Below, piece after piece: positions 22,333-30,879 of a stretch of 64,000 nt of DNA (the first letter of the stretch is position 1; each line of letters begins with the position of its first letter). The DNA is taken from contig JAFQIY010000046.1 in NCBI GenBank assembly GCA_017415165.1, forward strand, positions 62,001 to 126,000, read 5' to 3'. Both the position numbers and the translations under genes were made by a program. The notes under the pieces are model-generated. The model saw only the letters and a list, made by a program, of their open reading frames with translations. It searched no databases and was not told where the DNA came from. The DNA is from Oscillospiraceae bacterium. Lineage in GTDB: Bacteria; Bacillota; Clostridia; Oscillospirales; Ruminococcaceae.

Positions 22333-24399
22333 TTATAAAAGATGTGTCAAATCGTCCAAATCATCAGCAGCGGACTCCGCAGGCTTCTGAGAAGCCTTGG
22401 CATAAGCGTAAGCGGATTTACCGTGCTTTTTGATGTTGTACATTGCTTCGTCGGCAGCGGCAATAAGTTCTTCGCTGTTCTTTCCGCTTTCACGCAGGAA
22501 AGCAATACCGATAGAAGCGTGAATTGTAAGCTTTAGTCCCGTAGACTCTGAAATGAAGCCCTTGGCAAGAATGTCCAGCACTTCCTGCGCAGCCTTGCCT
22601 GAGTCACCGTAAAGCGTGAGATTTGTAAGACAGGCAACAAATTCGTCACCGCCGAGACGTCCCGCAAAGCCTCTTTCGAAGGACACTTCCTTGAGTGTAT
22701 CCGCAACAAATTTCAGAACCTCGTCACCGCAGGCGTGACCGTACTCGTCGTTAAAGAACTTGAAGTCATCAAGGTCAATGAACATAACGGCGTCAAGTGA
22801 TTTCTTGCTGGCAGATTTTTCAATCTCGGCATCAAGAGTTTTAAGAAAAGTCTCACGGTTAAGAAGCTGGGTAAGTGCATCATAGCTTGCACGCTGAAGC
22901 AGGTGCATTTCGCTTCGCTTTTCCTTGTCGATATCCATAATAACGCCAACAATTTTCGTCGGCATCTCATCACGGTTGAAGAACTTTGTAGCCTTAATCA
23001 TAACCCAGATAAAATCGCCGTAAATGCTCTTCACACGATATTCACCCTGCATAGTGTTTGCAGGACCGAGAACACGGTCAAGGTCATTCAGATAGCGGTC
23101 CTTATCGTCCTTATGCAGACGAAGCTTGTAAAGGAAGCTTTCCTTTACGCTGTCGTCCTTTGCACGATAACTGAATTTCTTATTGAAGTTCTTTGAAACA
23201 AACACAGTATCCTTGTTGAAATTGACCTCAAATATGATATTGTTTGTAATTTCAACAATAGTTTTGTAGCGCTGTTCACTTTCGAATACGTCATCGAACA
23301 GACTGTTGAAAGCCTTGCCGATAAGTCTGAATTCATCGTTTGTGCGTATGTCAAAGCGAGCATTTATGTCGCCCTTCTGCTTTTTCTGGAAGACTCTCAT
23401 AATGCTGTCAATAGGTCGTGTGAAGAAAATTACGAAAGCAACCATTGCAACCAATGAGAGGATAACCAAGATTATAGAAAGGTTACGCTGGCTATTGGTA
23501 TTATGCGAAATCTCCATATTAAGGCTTGAATCATTTGTGATAGCAAGCATAGACCAGTTAGCTGAAGAAACTGTGCTCACAAAAATGGTTCTCGCATTCT
23601 TACCTTCGCCAAAGCTGTAAACAGGTTCAATATTCTCCTTGTCGGAACTGTCTGAACTGATTATTTTGCTCAGCACTGCAGCAGCACCTCTGAAGCTCTC
23701 ATCCTCGCTGTAGCTGCGGATAGTTTTGTACGGATATTCCAGGATTTGTCCTGTACTGTCCATAAGGGCAGCTGTTGTATATTTGTTGTAATTCGAACTG
23801 TTTATAAAATTCTGAAGATAGCTGGTATTATAAAGATGATAAACTATTCCCAGACACTGGCTGTCGTAGGAATAAATTGCCTTGCAGACAATAAACACAG
23901 GGATATTATTATCCTCACCGCCGATAAAGAAAGCAGAAATGCCGTTGTTTGAAGCAGCAAGATTGAACAGACCCTTATAGTTTGACATACTCTTGCCTGT
24001 ATCAATCTCTTTTGTTGAGGCAATAATCATACCCGAATTATTGATAATCATAACCTTTTCAAGTGATGAATTACATTCGGCAAGTGTTTCCAGCTTGTTT
24101 GAAATTTCGCTGTAAAATTCGTTATCCTCAGAAATTGAGAATTCTTCAGAATTGCTTTGCTCAGCATAGTTTCTTATAATCTCCGAAGAAGCAATTTCCT
24201 TAGCGGAAGCAATAATATCCTCAAAATAGAAGCTTATACTATCTGCCTGATTTCCTGTAACATTTATAGTGGACATCCTGTTAAGCTCATCTGATGTGCT
24301 GACAAACTTATTATAGGAAAAAAGATTTATTATTACAATCGGCACAATTGCAAGCAGAAGAATAAAAGCAATGAGCTTAATTCTTATTTTCACGGACAT
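22333..24399 (-). CDS. Membrane diguanylate cyclase with extracellular sensor, HAMP, PAS and GGDEF
   Basis: Order of parts in this 688-residue protein: membrane helix at about 8-28, an extracytoplasmic Cache-like sensor (30-300), a second helix (about 305-325), a HAMP-like segment, a PAS domain (about 380-500) and a GGDEF domain (520-670). The cyclase has DLDDFKFFND, an intact RLGGDEF and the terminal AADEAMYNIKKHG, so it should make c-di-GMP from GTP. No clear RxxD inhibitory site is seen. c-di-GMP often controls type IV pili, which are encoded 15 kb away. ATG at 24399 follows AGGGGG. Confidence 0.88.
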   Translation of the reverse strand: MSVKIRIKLIAFILLLAIVPIVIINLFSYNKFVSTSDELNRMSTINVTGNQADSISFYFEDIIASAKEIASSEIIRNYAEQSNSEEFSISEDNEFYSEISNKLETLAECNSSLEKVMIINNSGMIIASTKEIDTGKSMSNYKGLFNLAASNNGISAFFIGGEDNNIPVFIVCKAIYSYDSQCLGIVYHLYNTSYLQNFINSSNYNKYTTAALMDSTGQILEYPYKTIRSYSEDESFRGAAAVLSKIISSDSSDKENIEPVYSFGEGKNARTIFVSTVSSANWSMLAITNDSSLNMEISHNTNSQRNLSIILVILSLVAMVAFVIFFTRPIDSIMRVFQKKQKGDINARFDIRTNDEFRLIGKAFNSLFDDVFESEQRYKTIVEITNNIIFEVNFNKDTVFVSKNFNKKFSYRAKDDSVKESFLYKLRLHKDDKDRYLNDLDRVLGPANTMQGEYRVKSIYGDFIWVMIKATKFFNRDEMPTKIVGVIMDIDKEKRSEMHLLQRASYDALTQLLNRETFLKTLDAEIEKSASKKSLDAVMFIDLDDFKFFNDEYGHACGDEVLKFVADTLKEVSFERGFAGRLGGDEFVACLTNLTLYGDSGKAAQEVLDILAKGFISESTGLKLTIHASIGIAFLRESGKNSEELIAAADEAMYNIKKHGKSAYAYAKASQKPAESAADDLDDLTHLL

Positions 24400-24461
24400 C
24401 CCCCTTTGCACAAAAAGTTGCTAATTACTATTTTAATATTTTTTCGTCAAGTTGTAAACAG

Positions 24462-24491
24462 ATTATATCCATTTTTGTAGATTATTAACAA
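24462..24491 (-). promoter_or_regulatory. Promoter of the diguanylate cyclase gene
   Basis: On the minus strand TTGTTA (24491-24486) and TATAAT (24467-24462) are separated by 18 bp. Confidence 0.55.
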
Positions 24492-24519
24492 CTTTTTTTA
24501 CATATATTATACATATTTA

Positions 24520-26628
24520 CTACCGTGATTTTCTATCTGCTGCAAAAATAACATACAACATTGCAATCAGAACGCCGCCCAGCATTATGCACACCACTAT
24601 TTTGAATCCTTTCGGAACCTTGATGTCATCGTCAATTGCAGGCTTTCTTTCAGCAGCCCCTGTTTCCTCCGCTTCGTCCGGCTCAGCTTCCGGGTTTTCT
24701 GCGGCAGCAGCCTCATTTCCTGAAAGCGGGTCATCAGGAAAAGGTATTTCCTCAGCATTTACAGTTGTCACAACAGATGAAAGAGTTTCTGCGGAAACGT
24801 GTTCAGGCGGAAGTGTTTCCTCCGTCTCCGTTTCAACAGGCTTTTTAGGCTCAGTAACAGCCGAAGTCTCTGATTCAGCAGGTTGTTCATCAGCACTGCC
24901 GACAGGATTTTCATCGGGTTCCTCACTGAACTCTTCATCAATAAGCTCTTCCTCGTTTATAGGCATTTCTTCCAGTTCATCATTGTCTTTGAAAGCAAAC
25001 ATATAAACCGTCAGCGGTTCCATTTCAAATATTACTGTATTATTTTCGATGACCAAATCCTCACTCATACGGGTGATTTCGCTTTTTTCAGAGTTGAAGC
25101 AATAAACCTCAGCAGTTTCATAGTCAGCCTCGGAAGTGATTTCTATAACAGCCGTTTTGGGCTGAACTGCATTTTTATTGATAAGAACGGTTTTCAGTGT
25201 TGAAGCATTATTGCCGTCAATTGCCGAATAAACCGAGCTCATAGTATCTCCGCCGTTTTCTGAACGAACAAGCGAATTTCCGAAGCTGCTGCCCATTCCG
25301 TCATAATTCGTGTACAGGTTTATAGCCGACTTATGATAGTCGATATTTTCGGTATCGGGCTTGAGGCAAGCCATATGTACCCCGAATTTTGCAAAGATGC
25401 CAAGTGTATCAGCGGTTGCAATACCGCCGCTTATGTGGTCACCGCCTCCGAAATTATATTCGGAAAAGGAAAGCTTTGTGTCGGGATAATACATATTTAT
25501 AGACGCTTCAAGGGTAGGAATAAGCGGCAGATGCTGTGTGTGGAGAATTGCAATGGTGCTGTTTTCGGTATAGCTGCTGTCCCAGAGTATACGGGGCGCC
25601 TGCATTCTTGTATTGTTTGAAAAAGCATCGTTGCTGCCGATAACAGGCTGCAGCAGACCGTTTGTTGCCTCAGTATGGTAATGGATATCAAGCACATCGA
25701 GAAGTCTTGTTCCCGATGCACGGGACGCCTCGTTCATCTTCATAAGATAATAATCAATGAACCAGCTGTATTCACGGCTGTGCTGTTCCCAGTCCTCCTG
25801 ATTTTTCAGACTTGTAAACGCCTCAATACCGCTTATTGACGGACCATACACCAGTGCTGTAGGGTCAATTCTCTTTACCGCAGAAGCAAGCAGCGCTGAT
25901 TTTTCTATAAGTCCGTCAGCTGTAATCTTTTCCGTAACAGCCGACGGAAAACGCTCTGCCCAGTTCTCAGGCTCATTGTCAAGAAAATAACCGTTTATTC
26001 CTCCGTCAACAGCATAACCGTAGCGATTTACAAGATAACTGACATACTCATCAATATAAACCGAAGTATCGTTGATATCAGGTTCTGAAAGGTAGCTGTC
26101 AGCCTTGTTGAAAAAAATATTGTTCCATCGTCCAGAAACATCTGAGGAATAAACATCACCTGCTCCGTCAGCCGCAACCATACCCATCATCTGCAATGTA
26201 ACATATCGTGACGGAACCTCGTATCGTTTCGCCTTTGTGATAAGGTATTCCGTATACAGCGCAGGCTCTACCCATTTTCCGGGAGGGTAACTGTTGATAA
26301 GGTCAGCACCATTTGCCGAAGCTGTACCTGTACCGCTGTTGGAGTAGTTATTCTCCCAGTTATAGGAAGAAATATTAGGGTCAGTCTGTGTAATTGCATT
26401 GACCGTCAGATTGGAGATATCAGACTCAGCGTTTATTCCGTAAATATACGGACTGATTTTCCTGACAACATCTGTCGCATCAATCTTTACCGAAATATCC
26501 CTTGTATCAAAATAAGTTGAGCTGATCATTGCCTCAGCGCTGCTGCCCTGAAGAACAGAAGCTGTTATGCCAATTGCGCACAGCAGCGACAACATTCTTC
26601 TGCAGCGGATTTTATTTATAACATTCAT
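24520..26628 (-). CDS. Cell-surface glycoside hydrolase family 44 (endoglucanase/xyloglucanase)
   Basis: The 702-residue protein starts with a signal peptide (to about residue 33). A GH44 catalytic region (about 45-550) follows with the KISPYIYGINAE opening, GYFLDNEPENW with the probable acid/base Glu219, and FSEYNFGGG near residue 405 with the probable nucleophile. Then comes a Pro/Glu/Thr-rich linker of about 100 residues, one membrane helix (about 670-692) and a short basic tail. GH44 enzymes cleave beta-1,4-glucan, xyloglucan or mannan. C-terminal membrane anchoring instead of a dockerin or CBM is notable for ruminococci. GAGG precedes the ATG. Confidence 0.88.
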   Translation of the reverse strand: MNVINKIRCRRMLSLLCAIGITASVLQGSSAEAMISSTYFDTRDISVKIDATDVVRKISPYIYGINAESDISNLTVNAITQTDPNISSYNWENNYSNSGTGTASANGADLINSYPPGKWVEPALYTEYLITKAKRYEVPSRYVTLQMMGMVAADGAGDVYSSDVSGRWNNIFFNKADSYLSEPDINDTSVYIDEYVSYLVNRYGYAVDGGINGYFLDNEPENWAERFPSAVTEKITADGLIEKSALLASAVKRIDPTALVYGPSISGIEAFTSLKNQEDWEQHSREYSWFIDYYLMKMNEASRASGTRLLDVLDIHYHTEATNGLLQPVIGSNDAFSNNTRMQAPRILWDSSYTENSTIAILHTQHLPLIPTLEASINMYYPDTKLSFSEYNFGGGDHISGGIATADTLGIFAKFGVHMACLKPDTENIDYHKSAINLYTNYDGMGSSFGNSLVRSENGGDTMSSVYSAIDGNNASTLKTVLINKNAVQPKTAVIEITSEADYETAEVYCFNSEKSEITRMSEDLVIENNTVIFEMEPLTVYMFAFKDNDELEEMPINEEELIDEEFSEEPDENPVGSADEQPAESETSAVTEPKKPVETETEETLPPEHVSAETLSSVVTTVNAEEIPFPDDPLSGNEAAAAENPEAEPDEAEETGAAERKPAIDDDIKVPKGFKIVVCIMLGGVLIAMLYVIFAADRKSR

Positions 26629-26676
26629 AGCATAATCCTCATTAAAGTGTTTTGCGTAACCGCATACTACACATTA

Positions 26677-26705
26677 ATTATAATACAGGTCAGCTGCAAA
26701 AGCAA
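26677..26705 (-). promoter_or_regulatory. Promoter of the GH44 gene
   Basis: On the minus strand TTGCTT (26705-26700) and TATAAT (26682-26677) are separated by 17 bp. Confidence 0.65.
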
Positions 26706-26769
26706 GACAGAATCCGCTTTTACACAATCTTACGAAAAATTCAGGCTGCAAATGGCAGCGTCCTTCTCC

Positions 26770-27876
26770 TTAAAGCACAAAATAATATGTAAACGGATAA
26801 ATAATTGCAAGAAGAATAACATTAACAAGTGTGAACACGCCGAGGTACTTCATCGGCTTTGCTTCGTCGGTTTCCATATAGATGCGGAAGGAAATCAGAC
26901 TTGCAAGACTCGCCACAAGCGTACCAAGTCCGCCCACGTTTGTTCCGAGGACAAGGGCACGACCGTTATCGGTAAAGCCTGAAAGCATAAATGCGGCGGG
27001 CACGTTGCTTATAACCTGACTTACAAGGGTTGAGGCAAGGAATTCCTGACCCTCCACAAGCCTTGTCACGAACTCGTTAACAGCAGGCATATTCTGAAGG
27101 TTGCCCACAAAAACAAAGAACGAAGCAAAGGTCAGCAGCAGACTGTAGTCAACCGCTGTAAACAGACGCATATCAAGAATTATTGCAACGACGCACACCG
27201 AAGCAAACACGACGATAACGTCCAGCACACCGAAAACTGCCAGCAGACACAGTACAAAAAGAATTACATAAAAAGCAAGAAAGCGTTTGTTTTCGAGTAC
27301 CACGTCACCACGGGCTTCCGTTCCGAGGGGAACGTTTTTTATAAACATACAAAGAATTAAAATCAGCACCGCACTCAGCGCAAAAACAGGCAGGGTCGTG
27401 CCAAAAAATTCCGCTGGACTATACTTGTAGAAATCGTACAGATAAAGATTTTGCGGATTACCGAAGGGAGTAAGCATACTGCCAAGATTTGCCGCCGCAG
27501 TCTGCACGGTTATAACGTAAATCATCGCAGACGGAAGCTTGCTGAAAAGCGCTGCTGTAAGGGGCACGAAAGCAATCAGTGCCACATCGTTGGTGAAAAG
27601 CATTGACGCAAAAAAGGTGATAAATACAAGAATTGTTCCCGTGCGTCTTGCCATAGGTGTACCGCCGCCAAGAAGCTTCTGGGAAATTACCGAAAGAAGT
27701 CTGCACTCACGGAAGCCTGCAACCGCAATCATCAGGCAGAAAAGCAGACCGATGGTATCGGTGTTTATATATTTCACAAAATTCGTAATAGGTACAAAAA
27801 AGCAGGAAATCAGCGCCGCAAGCGTGGCAATAATAACCAGAAATTCTTTTTTGCAGAACTCAATAATCCCTTTCAC
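26770..27876 (-). CDS. SLC13/ArsB-NhaD superfamily anion permease
   Basis: The 368-residue protein has about ten hydrophobic helices, with the paired conserved loops TNDVALIAFVPL and LGSMLTPFGNPQNLYLY (about residues 94-145) and VISNVPAAFMLSGF in the second half. These are hallmarks of the ion-transporter superfamily that includes CitMHS, ArsB and NhaD. The substrate cannot be read. It starts with GTG after AGGGGA, 22 bp after the ArsP_2-like gene, and the two form an operon. Confidence 0.8.
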   Translation of the reverse strand: MKGIIEFCKKEFLVIIATLAALISCFFVPITNFVKYINTDTIGLLFCLMIAVAGFRECRLLSVISQKLLGGGTPMARRTGTILVFITFFASMLFTNDVALIAFVPLTAALFSKLPSAMIYVITVQTAAANLGSMLTPFGNPQNLYLYDFYKYSPAEFFGTTLPVFALSAVLILILCMFIKNVPLGTEARGDVVLENKRFLAFYVILFVLCLLAVFGVLDVIVVFASVCVVAIILDMRLFTAVDYSLLLTFASFFVFVGNLQNMPAVNEFVTRLVEGQEFLASTLVSQVISNVPAAFMLSGFTDNGRALVLGTNVGGLGTLVASLASLISFRIYMETDEAKPMKYLGVFTLVNVILLAIIYPFTYYFVL

Positions 27877-27898
27877 CCGAAACGTCCCCTAATCAAAT

Positions 27899-28816
27899 TC
27901 AGAATAGATTTATAACAATACCGCTAAGCACGCCTACTGCGTAGACAATGCCTGTGATAATAAGATTTTCTTTCAGACTCTTATTTGCACGGAAAAGCAC
28001 CGCAAGACCGATACCTGCACCCGTACAAAGACCTGCAATTGCCGTACCGAATTCAATTGCACCATCAGCGTAAAGCTCGGTAATCAGCACCGACGCCGCA
28101 CAGTTAGGAATCATTCCCACAAGTCCTGCCACAACAGGCTGAAGAACGCCCATACTTTCAAGGAAATGCTTCACATTTTCCTCTCCCACAAGGGACATAA
28201 CCGTGCCGAGAATAAGATTTACAATGATAATGAAAATACCGATGCCGATTGTATGCTTCAAAGCGGAGTACCATATTCCGTGACTTCCGCAGCCGCAGCC
28301 TGCTTCGTCGCAAAGGTCGCCGATATGTTCGTCGTCCGTCTTGATTTTCAGCGCCTTCATCACAAGGTCAACAGCAATACCTGCCACAGCGGCAATGATA
28401 ACCTTTGTCAGCAGAAGCTTCCATATCATTCCTGCCTTATCAGGATGCGCAAGCAGAATAGGCACAGCCTCGTCCGAGGTTGAGAGAAACACGGCAACAA
28501 GCGTGCCTGCTGTAATAACACGTCCTGCATAGAAATTTGAAGCAATTACAGAAAAGCCGCACTGGGGCACACAGCCGAGAAGTGCACCGACAGCCGCACT
28601 GCCTGTACGTCCGCCGCCTGATTTACGCAGAAATGTAACAAGCTTGTCCCCTGCTTTATGCTCCAGAAGCTCCATAAGAAGAAACGCTATAAAAAGAAAC
28701 GGAAGCATTTTTGCCGAGTCAAGAAGGGCGTGCAGAAGTATATCAAGGAAATCAAACTCACCGTCGTGGTGATGATGGTCGTGCAGGGTAAGAAAAAACT
28801 GTGGGAGATATGTCAT
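27899..28816 (-). CDS. Putative heavy-metal exporter (ArsP_2/10TM, DUF318-like)
   Basis: The 305-residue protein has a His cluster near the N-terminus (HDHHHHD), two repeats with cysteine-containing motifs GCVPQCGFSVIA and GMIPNCAASVLI, and a Cys/His-rich cytoplasmic loop (CDEAGCGCGSH). This is the pattern of the putative 10-TM exporters variously annotated for manganese or arsenic. The start at 28816 follows AAAGGAA; the longer frame reads through the promoter. It is co-transcribed with the SLC13-type permease. Confidence 0.8.
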   Translation of the reverse strand: MTYLPQFFLTLHDHHHHDGEFDFLDILLHALLDSAKMLPFLFIAFLLMELLEHKAGDKLVTFLRKSGGGRTGSAAVGALLGCVPQCGFSVIASNFYAGRVITAGTLVAVFLSTSDEAVPILLAHPDKAGMIWKLLLTKVIIAAVAGIAVDLVMKALKIKTDDEHIGDLCDEAGCGCGSHGIWYSALKHTIGIGIFIIIVNLILGTVMSLVGEENVKHFLESMGVLQPVVAGLVGMIPNCAASVLITELYADGAIEFGTAIAGLCTGAGIGLAVLFRANKSLKENLIITGIVYAVGVLSGIVINLF

Positions 28817-28853
28817 TTTTTTATTCCTTTCACATAAAATCGCTTTACCGTTT

Positions 28854-28882
28854 ATTATAACATATTTTCTGACCCATTTCAA
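28854..28882 (-). promoter_or_regulatory. Promoter of the metal exporter operon
   Basis: On the minus strand TTGAAA (28882-28877) and TATAAT (28859-28854) are separated by 17 bp. Confidence 0.75.
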
Positions 28883-28955
28883 GTATGAAGTATGGTTTTA
28901 CTCCCTGATTTACCATAATTGTCTGAACGGATGACGTTCACTGAATGTTCATACA

Positions 28956-28984
28956 TTGAGGAGGAAAATATGGTAAGATAAAAT
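28956..28984 (+). promoter_or_regulatory. Probable promoter of the YesM/YesN operon
   Basis: TTGAGG (28956-28961) and TAAAAT (28979-28984) are separated by 17 bp, 35 bp upstream of the kinase ATG. Confidence 0.55.
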
Positions 28985-29018
28985 AGATTACTTTATTATT
29001 TTACGGAGGTTTAAGCGT

Positions 29019-30875
29019 ATGGTAAATCCTATTCAAGTCCTGCTTAATACAAAATTCCGTAACAAGCTGATTTTTATGTGTCTGGCTGCTATCATCCCGA
29101 CTGTTCTGGCAGGTATATTTCTGCTTTGGAATCTGGCAGATATGATGCGTACAAGTGCAGAAAATGAGCTCATTTCTTCTGCGGACAGCCTGAAAATCAG
29201 ACTCAAGGACAGTATTGTCACCGTTTCAAACATCAGCGAAAGAGCTGTTGACAACGATGATATCAGAACCCTGCTCCACAGCAACTTCATCAACAGCGAT
29301 GATTATTATAATTTCTATATGCAGACAACTGCCGTTTCCGAAATTATCAACGCTTATCCTCAGGTTTCCGAAATTGCCTATTACATAGACAGACCCGGCT
29401 TTGTAAACCACAATGTTTTTCATCAGTCTACAGATGAAATAAAAAGCACCTATTGGTATCAGGATGCTCAAACCTATTCTCAGCCGAGATGGCAGATTAT
29501 TTTTGACAAAGAAACCGAAATTTACTCACTGTGTCTGGTTACTCCCCTGCTTAACAATAACGGCTCATTTATGGGGGCAGCGGTTGTTTATGTCAATCCT
29601 GAGGTTTATTCATCATTGTGCACTGAGCTTCCTGCAAATTACAATACCATTTTCACCGTCGGACAGGGCATTGTTTTTCACAGTACAATTCAGGATTATC
29701 CCACGGGAAAATTCATTTCCGAAATGAAGGGCTCTTTCGTTTACGGGGTAAGCGATTCAAACATAATTTCCGACCGTACCGCCCTCGGCAAGCTCGGTCA
29801 TACGGTTGTTTCCTACTTCGACTATGAAAATACGGGTAACCTCTTTCAGGTTTATCTTGTAAGCCCCGACTCAATCTTCAACGACGAAATCAATCAGGTT
29901 GTATTCACATACATCGGTTACGTTTTTCTTTGCATTGTCCTTTCTGTACTGCTTGCATATCTCTTTTCAAGCGTATTTTCACGCCGTATCCAGTTTCTCA
30001 AGAACAAGATGCACGACGTTGCCGAAGGTAATTTTGAGCTTAACGACGAAATCAAGGGTACGGACGAAATCTTCGACCTTTATGAGGACCTCAAAAAGAT
30101 GGTTGACCGTATGCAGACACTTATCAATGACGCTTATAAGGCGAAAATCCAGTCGGAAAGCTTCAAGCTTAATCAGGTTGAGGCGGAATTCAAGGCACTT
30201 GCCAGCCAGATTAACCCTCACTTCCTGTACAACACACTTGAAACAATCCGTATGAAGGCTTTCGTTAACAATGATAAGGAAACGGCTGACCTTGTAAAGA
30301 AGCTGGGCAAATTTATGCGGCGCTGTCTTGAAGTAAAAGACGGTATGGTTACTCTTGAATCTGAGCTTGAATTTACCAAAAGCTATCTTGAACTCCAGTC
30401 GGCACGTTTCGGCGACAGAGTTTCCTACAATATCTACTGCGAGGTTGACAGACAGTATAAAATTCTTCCGCTTATTATTCAGCCTATCGTTGAAAACGCT
30501 TTTGTGCACGGTATCGAGGGTGCAAAGGCAAATGGCAAAATCAGTATAAAGGTTTTCTACAAGGGCGAAAATGTCCTTATTGAAGTAAGCGACAACGGCA
30601 GCGGTATTGAGCCTGACAAGCTCCGTATGCTGCTTGCAAAGCTTGAAGAAAACGACACATCATCGGGTAAGAGTATCGGTCTTACCAACGTAAACAAGCG
30701 TATTAAAATGTACCACGGTGAACAGTACGGAATGACGGTTGAAACTGTTCTCGGAAAGGGTACAACCATAAGAATTGCAATCCCCCGTGAAGTCGATGAA
30801 AATGTAATGAAGCAGCTTCCCGAAAAATACAGCGAAATCAGCGGCAACATTTCCGCTAAGTTAAATAAGGAGTGA
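29019..30875 (+). CDS. YesM-type sensor histidine kinase
   Basis: The 618-residue kinase has a membrane helix (about 16-36), an extracytoplasmic Cache-like sensor (40-290), a second helix (about 298-318), HAMP (318-370), the His_kinase domain with ASQINPHFLYNTLE (phospho-His about residue 402) and the HATPase with QPIVENAFVHG and SIGLTNVNKRI. YesM/LytS kinases phosphorylate AraC-type response regulators and often sense sugars with the help of binding proteins. GGAGG precedes the ATG. The regulator begins 4 bp after the stop. Confidence 0.92.
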   Translation: MVNPIQVLLNTKFRNKLIFMCLAAIIPTVLAGIFLLWNLADMMRTSAENELISSADSLKIRLKDSIVTVSNISERAVDNDDIRTLLHSNFINSDDYYNFYMQTTAVSEIINAYPQVSEIAYYIDRPGFVNHNVFHQSTDEIKSTYWYQDAQTYSQPRWQIIFDKETEIYSLCLVTPLLNNNGSFMGAAVVYVNPEVYSSLCTELPANYNTIFTVGQGIVFHSTIQDYPTGKFISEMKGSFVYGVSDSNIISDRTALGKLGHTVVSYFDYENTGNLFQVYLVSPDSIFNDEINQVVFTYIGYVFLCIVLSVLLAYLFSSVFSRRIQFLKNKMHDVAEGNFELNDEIKGTDEIFDLYEDLKKMVDRMQTLINDAYKAKIQSESFKLNQVEAEFKALASQINPHFLYNTLETIRMKAFVNNDKETADLVKKLGKFMRRCLEVKDGMVTLESELEFTKSYLELQSARFGDRVSYNIYCEVDRQYKILPLIIQPIVENAFVHGIEGAKANGKISIKVFYKGENVLIEVSDNGSGIEPDKLRMLLAKLEENDTSSGKSIGLTNVNKRIKMYHGEQYGMTVETVLGKGTTIRIAIPREVDENVMKQLPEKYSEISGNISAKLNKE

Positions 30876-30879
30876 TATA

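Noticed and set aside
24587-25006. Ser-rich 139-aa frame antisense to the GH44 linker
   Set aside because: It is the complement of the Glu/Pro/Thr linker codons, which read as Ser-rich sequence, and has no supporting signals.
28970-28981. Mini-ORF ATG GTA AGA TAA preceded by GAGGAGG upstream of the kinase gene
   Set aside because: The same bases form a 17-bp-spaced TTGAGG/TAAAAT promoter, so the ribosome-site look is probably coincidental; a three-codon peptide cannot be supported.
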